Below are positions 58,940-64,000 of a DNA stretch of 64,000 bases, piece by piece. Under the pieces are notes generated by a model. It was given only the letters and a program-made list of their open reading frames with translations. It was not told the origin of the DNA and did no database searches. Position 1 is the first letter of the stretch. Every line of letters begins with the position of its first letter. The stretch is from Pictodentalium vernedei (Eukaryota; Mollusca; Scaphopoda; Dentaliida; Dentaliidae), in contig CM062290.1 of assembly GCA_031216915.1 (NCBI GenBank), positions 386,118,718 to 386,182,717 of the forward strand, in the 5' to 3' direction. Position numbers and translations under genes: made by a program.

Positions 58940-59164
58940 TGATAGAACCTAGAAGTGTGACTGTCCCAGATGGGCCTGTCCATACCCCCTCCCCACCCTT
59001 ATTATTCTAAGATGAGAAGGGGCATAACTCTTGCTAAAAGTCCAATCAAAACAAGAGCTGGACTTTTGGCCGGTGCATACCCCCACGTGGTGTAGCGCCT
59101 AGTGTGGGCATACCTATGACCAACAAATATCATTTATGAATATTCTCGTATGGACTGACGGACA

Positions 59165-59560
59165 GATGCACAGACACAATCCAGTATACCCCCCCTTCCA
59201 TTTCTTCGAAAGTATTCAACAATTTCTAAGTCAAAAGGTATGGTAAATTGATTGGTGTTTGGAGGTTTTATGCAATGAAGCAGAAGCCTTCGTCATAGGC
59301 AAACTGCATGCCATATTTCACTGAAATCCGATAACCCCAATCCAGTATGCACCCCCCCCCCCCCCCCCCCCCCACATTTTCTTCGAAAGTTTTCAACAAT
59401 TTCCAACAATTCCTAAGTCAAAAGGTATGGTAAATTGTTTGGTGTTTGGAAGTTTTATGCAATGAGGCAGAAGCCTTTGTCATAGGCAAACTGCATGCCA
59501 TATTTCACCAAAATCCGATAACCCATACCTGAGATACAGGCTGAACAGACAAATAATGTC
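59165..59560 (+). repeat. Tandem duplication of ~180 bp with C tracts
   Basis: CTAAGTCAAAAGGTATGGTA, GGTTTTATGCAATGA.GCAG and GGCAAACTGCATGCCATAT (shortened) occur at ~59228-59320 and ~59412-59505. C22 at 59352-59373. Confidence 0.8.
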
Positions 59561-59799
59561 TATTTCCTACAATTTCTAAGTCAAAAAAAGGGATAACTCT
59601 AAAAAGGAGAATGTGAGAAATATCGTTGAATCCTTTTTTTAAAGCCTATACCATAAGAAGTGTTCATGGCAAATTTCATTGCAATAGAACATTCGATACC
59701 CGAGATACAGGCTGAACAGACAAAATTTGGCTCGGAGTGAACAATTAAAAAAAATAAAATAACTAGTGTGGGCATACCTATGACCAACAAATATTATAA

Positions 59800-61612
59800 A
59801 CAAGAGGCCCCACAGGGCCTGAAGGACTCATCTTGTACAGAACACAATTTAAACAGAGTCCAAGAATGAGTCTACATTAAGCAAGCCATCTCCATAGGCC
59901 ACACTGTCAATCCTTGAGTCCCTCAGGAGTGACAAAAATAATCTGGGCATCATGCCTTTTCTTCAGTTGATCATAAGTAAAATGTAGAGCTCCCCTATGA
60001 AGCCCCTTGATACAACCTATGTGGATTAATCTTAGTACCTCTAGAGGGTACTGAATACAAAATTTTTAATTCCTCAGCAAAATGGCCAATTCCGGCTCCC
60101 ATAGAAAGCCCAAATATTAACCCAGGCTCTTGATTTGAACACAGTTAAATCTGACTTCCCTAGAGATGTTGTGTACCGAATATGAAAGCATTCTGACTGT
60201 TGGATCTGAAGAAAAGAAATTGTAAAGAAATTTCTTCGAATTGCACTAAGTTCAAATTTGGGCTACCATAGCCAGCCCAAATATTGACCTATGGATCCGA
60301 TTTGAACAAACTTGAATCTGAACCCCCTAGAGATGTTGTATACCAAATGTGAAAGCATTCTGACAAGTAAATCTGAAGAAGAAGATTTTTGAAGAAATTC
60401 CCTCATATTGTACTAAGTTAAATTTCATGTTCCCATATGGAGCCCAAATATTAACCTAGGCACTCGAATTGAACAACCTGGAATCTGACCCCCCTAGAGA
60501 TGTTGTATACCAAATATAAAAGCATTCCGACTGGTGGATATGAAGAAAAAGATTTTTAAAGAAATTTTCTCATATTGCACTAAGTAAAAATTTGGGCTAC
60601 CATAGTGAGCCCAAATATACACCTAGGGATTTGATTTGAACAAACTTGAATCTGACCCCCATAGAGATGTTGCACACCAAATATCAAAGCATTCTGACTG
60701 GTGGTTCTGAAGAAGAAGATTTTTAAAGAATATTCCCCATATTACCCTATGTTAAAACTTTGGGCTCCTGTAGAGAGCCCAAATATGAACCAATGAGCTT
60801 TATTTCAACAAACTTTTATCTGACCCGCCCCCCCCCCCCCCCCCCCCCCCCTCCCCCTATGAATGCTGTATACCAAATTTCAGAAGATTCTGATGATTGG
60901 TTCTGGAGAAAAGATTTTTTTTATAATTTTTGCAAATATGCTGACTCAGCATTTTTTCGATGCCCATTACAGAACACCCTAACATAATAGATGGCAATTT
61001 TTTTTTACCATTCAATTCTACTGGTCATAAGGATACTTCATACCAACTGAAAGCTCTCTGTTCCGTGAGGTTTGGGAAATATGGGCGTTTGAAAATATTT
61101 CTATTTTTAGCTCCCAGGGTTCCCATGGGGATGCGGGAATTTTTTTTTTGTATGGGTCAAGTACTTATGACCCAATACTACCACAAACCAAATTTGGTTC
61201 ATACCGGACCATCGGTTCAGAAAATAGAAATTTTGGGCGGGGCCAAAAATCTTACCCCTCCTATTACAAAGCCAAATATTACTTTACGAACTTCGTTTGA
61301 ACAAACTTGATTCTACACCTCATATGGAAGCTCCATAGCAAATATCAAGTCATTGTACACACTAGTTCTTGAGAATATTTTTAAAATATTTTGGAGCATT
61401 TTCTCCCACTCCCTCCCTATGGGGCTGGGCATACTGAGTTGAACAAAAATGAAATGCCCCTTTGGGACCATCACTCACACAAACATTCACTTGAATTGGC
61501 CCAGTGGCTTTGGAGGAGAAGACCAAAACATGGTGTTGACGGACGATTGACGACGGACGACGGACGGGAAGCGATTAGATTAACTCAGCTTGACTTTGTC
61601 AAGATGAGCTAA
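59800..61612 (+). mobile_element. Tandem-array element with Helitron-like 3' end (copy E)
   Basis: Starts near AACAAGAGGCCCCACAGGG. Units of ~180 bp around GAGATGTTGTATACCAAATA, AAGCATTCTGACTG and AGCCCAAATATTAACCTA (shortened) run from ~60040 to 60820. The distal part to CTAA (61609-61612) is nearly identical to copy C. C24 at 60828-60851. Confidence 0.75.
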
Positions 61613-61639
61613 AAATAATTTACTTAAGTTATGAATACT

Positions 61640-63255
61640 TTCAGATGACTCACACATGGATGCACAAACGGATGGACGGACGGATGCATGTAATCCAGTA
61701 TACCCCCATTTTCTTCGAAAGTGGGGGTATAACTATAATCGCAGATGCACAGGTTCCCATGGTAGTGAACATCCATACCAAGTTTCAAAGGAATTGGCCC
61801 ATAAACCTCTCAAGTCAAAATTCAGGCCTATGCTGCTGCTATTACAAGTCAAAAAGGGGCATAATTCTGGCAATATTAATTCGACTGGAACGATAAACAC
61901 AAGTGCACAGGTTCCCATGGCGATCCGGTCAAAAATGTGCACTGGAGGTTGTGCCAAAAGGAAATATTGATGCATAACTACACTAAGTTCATCGAAGGTC
62001 ATTGCCAGCGGCAACATTTTTTGACAGAAAGTGAAGAAGATTTATAGCTTCCATCTAGAGGTTACCCCAAACAAGAATACTAAGTTTCAAACCAATCTGA
62101 TCATAAAAGTCCCTGTAGGGCGTGCCAAATGAATATATTGATGCCTTACTAAACTGAGTTCAAGGTCGTTGACAGCAGTGAGATTTTTTGATGGAAAAGG
62201 AAGAAAATCGATAGCTCCCATTTAGAGGTCACCCCAAACAAGCATGCCAGGTTTCAAAACATTCTGATCATAAAAGTGCCCTGAAGGGTGTGCCAAAGTG
62301 AAATATTGGAAGCCTGACTTAACCGAGTTCTAAGAACGTTGCCAGCAGCAACATTTTTTGATGGATGGAAATGGAAGAAAATCGACAGCTCCAATCTAGA
62401 GAGCACCACAAACAAAGATGCCAGGTTTCAAAGCAATCCAATCATAAATATGCCCTGTAGGGTGTGCCAAAGGGAAATATTGAGGTCTGACTTAACTAAG
62501 TTTTAAAAACAGTGCCAGCGGCAACATTTTTTGATGGAAATGGAAGAAGATGAAAAGTTCCCAGCTAGAGGTCACCCCAAACAAGCATACCAAGTTTCAA
62601 AGTGACCTGGTCAAAAATGTACACTGCAGGGTGTGCCAAAGGGAAATACTGATGCATAGCTGCACTTAGCTCCTCGAAGGTCATTGCCAGCGGCAATATT
62701 TGTTGACGGAAATCAAACAAAATCGATAGCTCCCATCTAGAGGTAACCCCAAACAAGCATACCAAGTTTCAAACCGATCTGATCTTAAATGTGCCCTGTA
62801 GGGCGTGCCAAACGAATATATTGATGCCTGACTAAACGAAGTTCAATGTTTGTTGCCAGCGGCAACATTTGTTGATGGAAATGGAAGAAAATCAATGGCT
62901 CCCATCTAGAGGTCACCCCAAACAAGTGTACCAAGTTTCAAAGCAATCCAATCATAAATGTGCCCTGTACGGTGTGCCAAAGGGAAATATTGAGGTCTGA
63001 CTAAACTAAGTTCAAAAAACGTTGCCAGCGGCAACATTTTTTGACAGAAATGGAAGAAAATCGACAGCTCCCATCTAGAGGTCACCCCAAACTAGCATAC
63101 AAAGTTTCAAAGCGATCTATCATAAATGCAACCTGTGCAGTGTGCCAAAGGAAATTGTGGATGTATGTATGTATGCCCGTACGTATCTACGTATATACGC
63201 AGATGGGCAAGAAGTGATGGCAACAGCTCGGCTTGAGTTTGTCAAATTGAGCTAA
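61640..63255 (+). mobile_element. Tandem-array element with Helitron-like 3' end (copy F, ~170-bp units)
   Basis: About eight units, with GTGCCAAA near 61950, 62121, 62289, 62463, 62632, 62803, 62974 and 63140. They carry GTTGCCAGCGGCAACATTTT, AGCTCCCATCTAGAGGTCAC and AAACAAGCATACCAAGTTTC. The tail has GTATGTATGTATG and ends CTTGAG-TTT-GTCAAA-TTGAG-CTAA (63252-63255). Confidence 0.75.
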
Positions 63256-63432
63256 AAAATGATTGGACAAAATCTTTTACTTGTGAATACCCTTTCTCCC
63301 AATATAGTCCATCAATATACCAAGTGATGGCAAAAGCTCAGCTTGACCTTGTCAAGTTGAGCTAAAAATGATTGGGCGAAATCTTTTACTTGTGAATACC
63401 CTTTCTCCCAATATGGTTCATCAATATACCAA
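63256..63432 (+). repeat. Duplicated 3' terminus of the array element
   Basis: The hairpin and CTAA occur again at 63341-63365. The following ~60 bp (ATTGGACAAAATCTTTTACT, CTTGTGAATACCCTTTCTCC) is repeated after each, giving a ~110-bp tandem pair. Confidence 0.75.
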
Positions 63433-63735
63433 AGATCATTCAAATCTGACATGTACTGACAGAGATACAGCAGTCTAAAGTTGTTATGGACAAATGGTCA
63501 AAAAGACAGACCCCATTTGCTAGATCCCCCTCAAACTTCGTTTTGGAGGGTGAATAATAGTCTAAAGGCCCTTGCCAGTGTTCATGCCGGGCCAGAACTG
63601 GGCGTTGCCAAATATTTAGCCAACCTGAATAGGTTTTAGCCAAATGAAATGTTTCAGTGCCAAACTCTTGATGAGACAGATGAGTTTGTTTGTCTGTGAA
63701 ATGAGCCAAATCAAGTTATTAGTTACCTTGTTTCA

Positions 63736-63814
63736 AGCCCGCTCCCTTCCGTGAATCTAGTATGCATCATCTGGAAATGAATCGTAAATGCATGCTACAT
63801 TCACAGAAGGGAGC
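63736..63814. repeat. Inverted repeat
   Basis: CCCGCTCCCTTCCGTGAAT with AGCATGCATTTAC-type centre, inverted as ATTCACAGAAGGGAGCAGG. Confidence 0.7.
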
Positions 63815-63844
63815 AGGTCAGCGATTCTCTCAACAGTGATTTTT

Positions 63845-64000
63845 GTTTAACAGCTTTAATGACACATTCAACAGTCAGGGCCATATTGCGTCACAGTTTT
63901 ACTAGAGGAAGAAACCTGAGTATCAAGAGAGAACCACCAAGTGGTGGCAAGCAATGGCCAAACTCTCCACCTTATTAAGCCAGCACAAACACAGTTAGAG
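63845..64000 (-). mobile_element. SINE copy, minus strand, cut by the window edge
   Basis: TTTAATGACACATTCAACAG, AGGAAGAAACCTGAGTA, GAGAGAACCACCAAG and CACAAACACAGTTAGAG follow the SINE order, with the same insert as 34398-34795. Confidence 0.7.

Noticed and set aside
63440-63709. Possible upstream DDOST exon on the minus strand
   Set aside because: The translation does not match the DDOST region expected before VYSIQIDEL, and no acceptor/donor pair with the right phase was found.

Overview
The window is metazoan nuclear DNA. It has split genes with GT-AG introns, tRNA-derived SINEs with target-site duplications, a LINE, a DIRS-type retroelement, several MITE families, and almost no coding sequence between them. 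The repeat style (tandem-array elements with a shared Helitron-like 3' end, DIRS elements, long C/G homopolymers) suggests a marine invertebrate, most likely a lophotrochozoan such as a bivalve mollusc. That placement is inference; no species can be named from the sequence.

Two host genes are supported, and they converge tail to tail. On the + strand, two exons (9252-9458 and 23030-24039) join in phase 1 across a 13.6-kb intron. They encode most of a major-facilitator transporter of the Nodulin-like/NFD4-like type; its N-terminal exon(s) were not found. On the - strand, three exons (58387-58267, 57285-57179, 40582-40391) join in matching phases. They give the last ~140 residues of DDOST (OST48), the 48-kDa subunit of oligosaccharyltransferase; its 5' exons lie beyond the right edge. 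The last DDOST intron is 16.6 kb.

Everything else is mobile or repetitive. From left to right: a decayed DIRS-like gag (1-1303); a SINE with perfect target duplications (2361-2727); two arrays of ~240-bp repeats (2800-6515); a LINE nested in a MITE (6633-7970); a 156-bp palindrome (8443-8598); a ~148-bp tandem array (11385-12521); a second full SINE (12867-13219); a 5.2-kb element with ~1.6-kb inverted arms (13335-18499); a diverged relative that carries a small basic/acidic ORF (about 19985-22115); TTAA-flanked hairpin MITEs (24.7, 26.5, 36.3, 36.9, 39.8 and 56.1 kb); a MULE transposase fragment (26888-27387); a ~140-bp array (28850-30861); a broken ORF of an invertebrate repeat family (31157-32300); and a pogo-like MITE (35645-36075).

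Inside the last DDOST intron sits a 6.95-kb DIRS-like retroelement (44708-51661). It retains inverted terminal repeats, an internal complementary region, RNase H and recombinase remnants, and a duplicated gag-like block. The right end (59.8-63.4 kb) is filled with tandem-array elements. Several of these, from different families, end in the same small hairpin followed by CTAA.

No new multi-gene system is visible. The most informative observations are structural. Two within-window empty sites prove TTAA insertion for one hairpin MITE family. The DIRS internal complementary region is still readable. Covariation supports the shared 3' hairpin of the array elements. The long-armed repeat can be linked to a probable coding relative.
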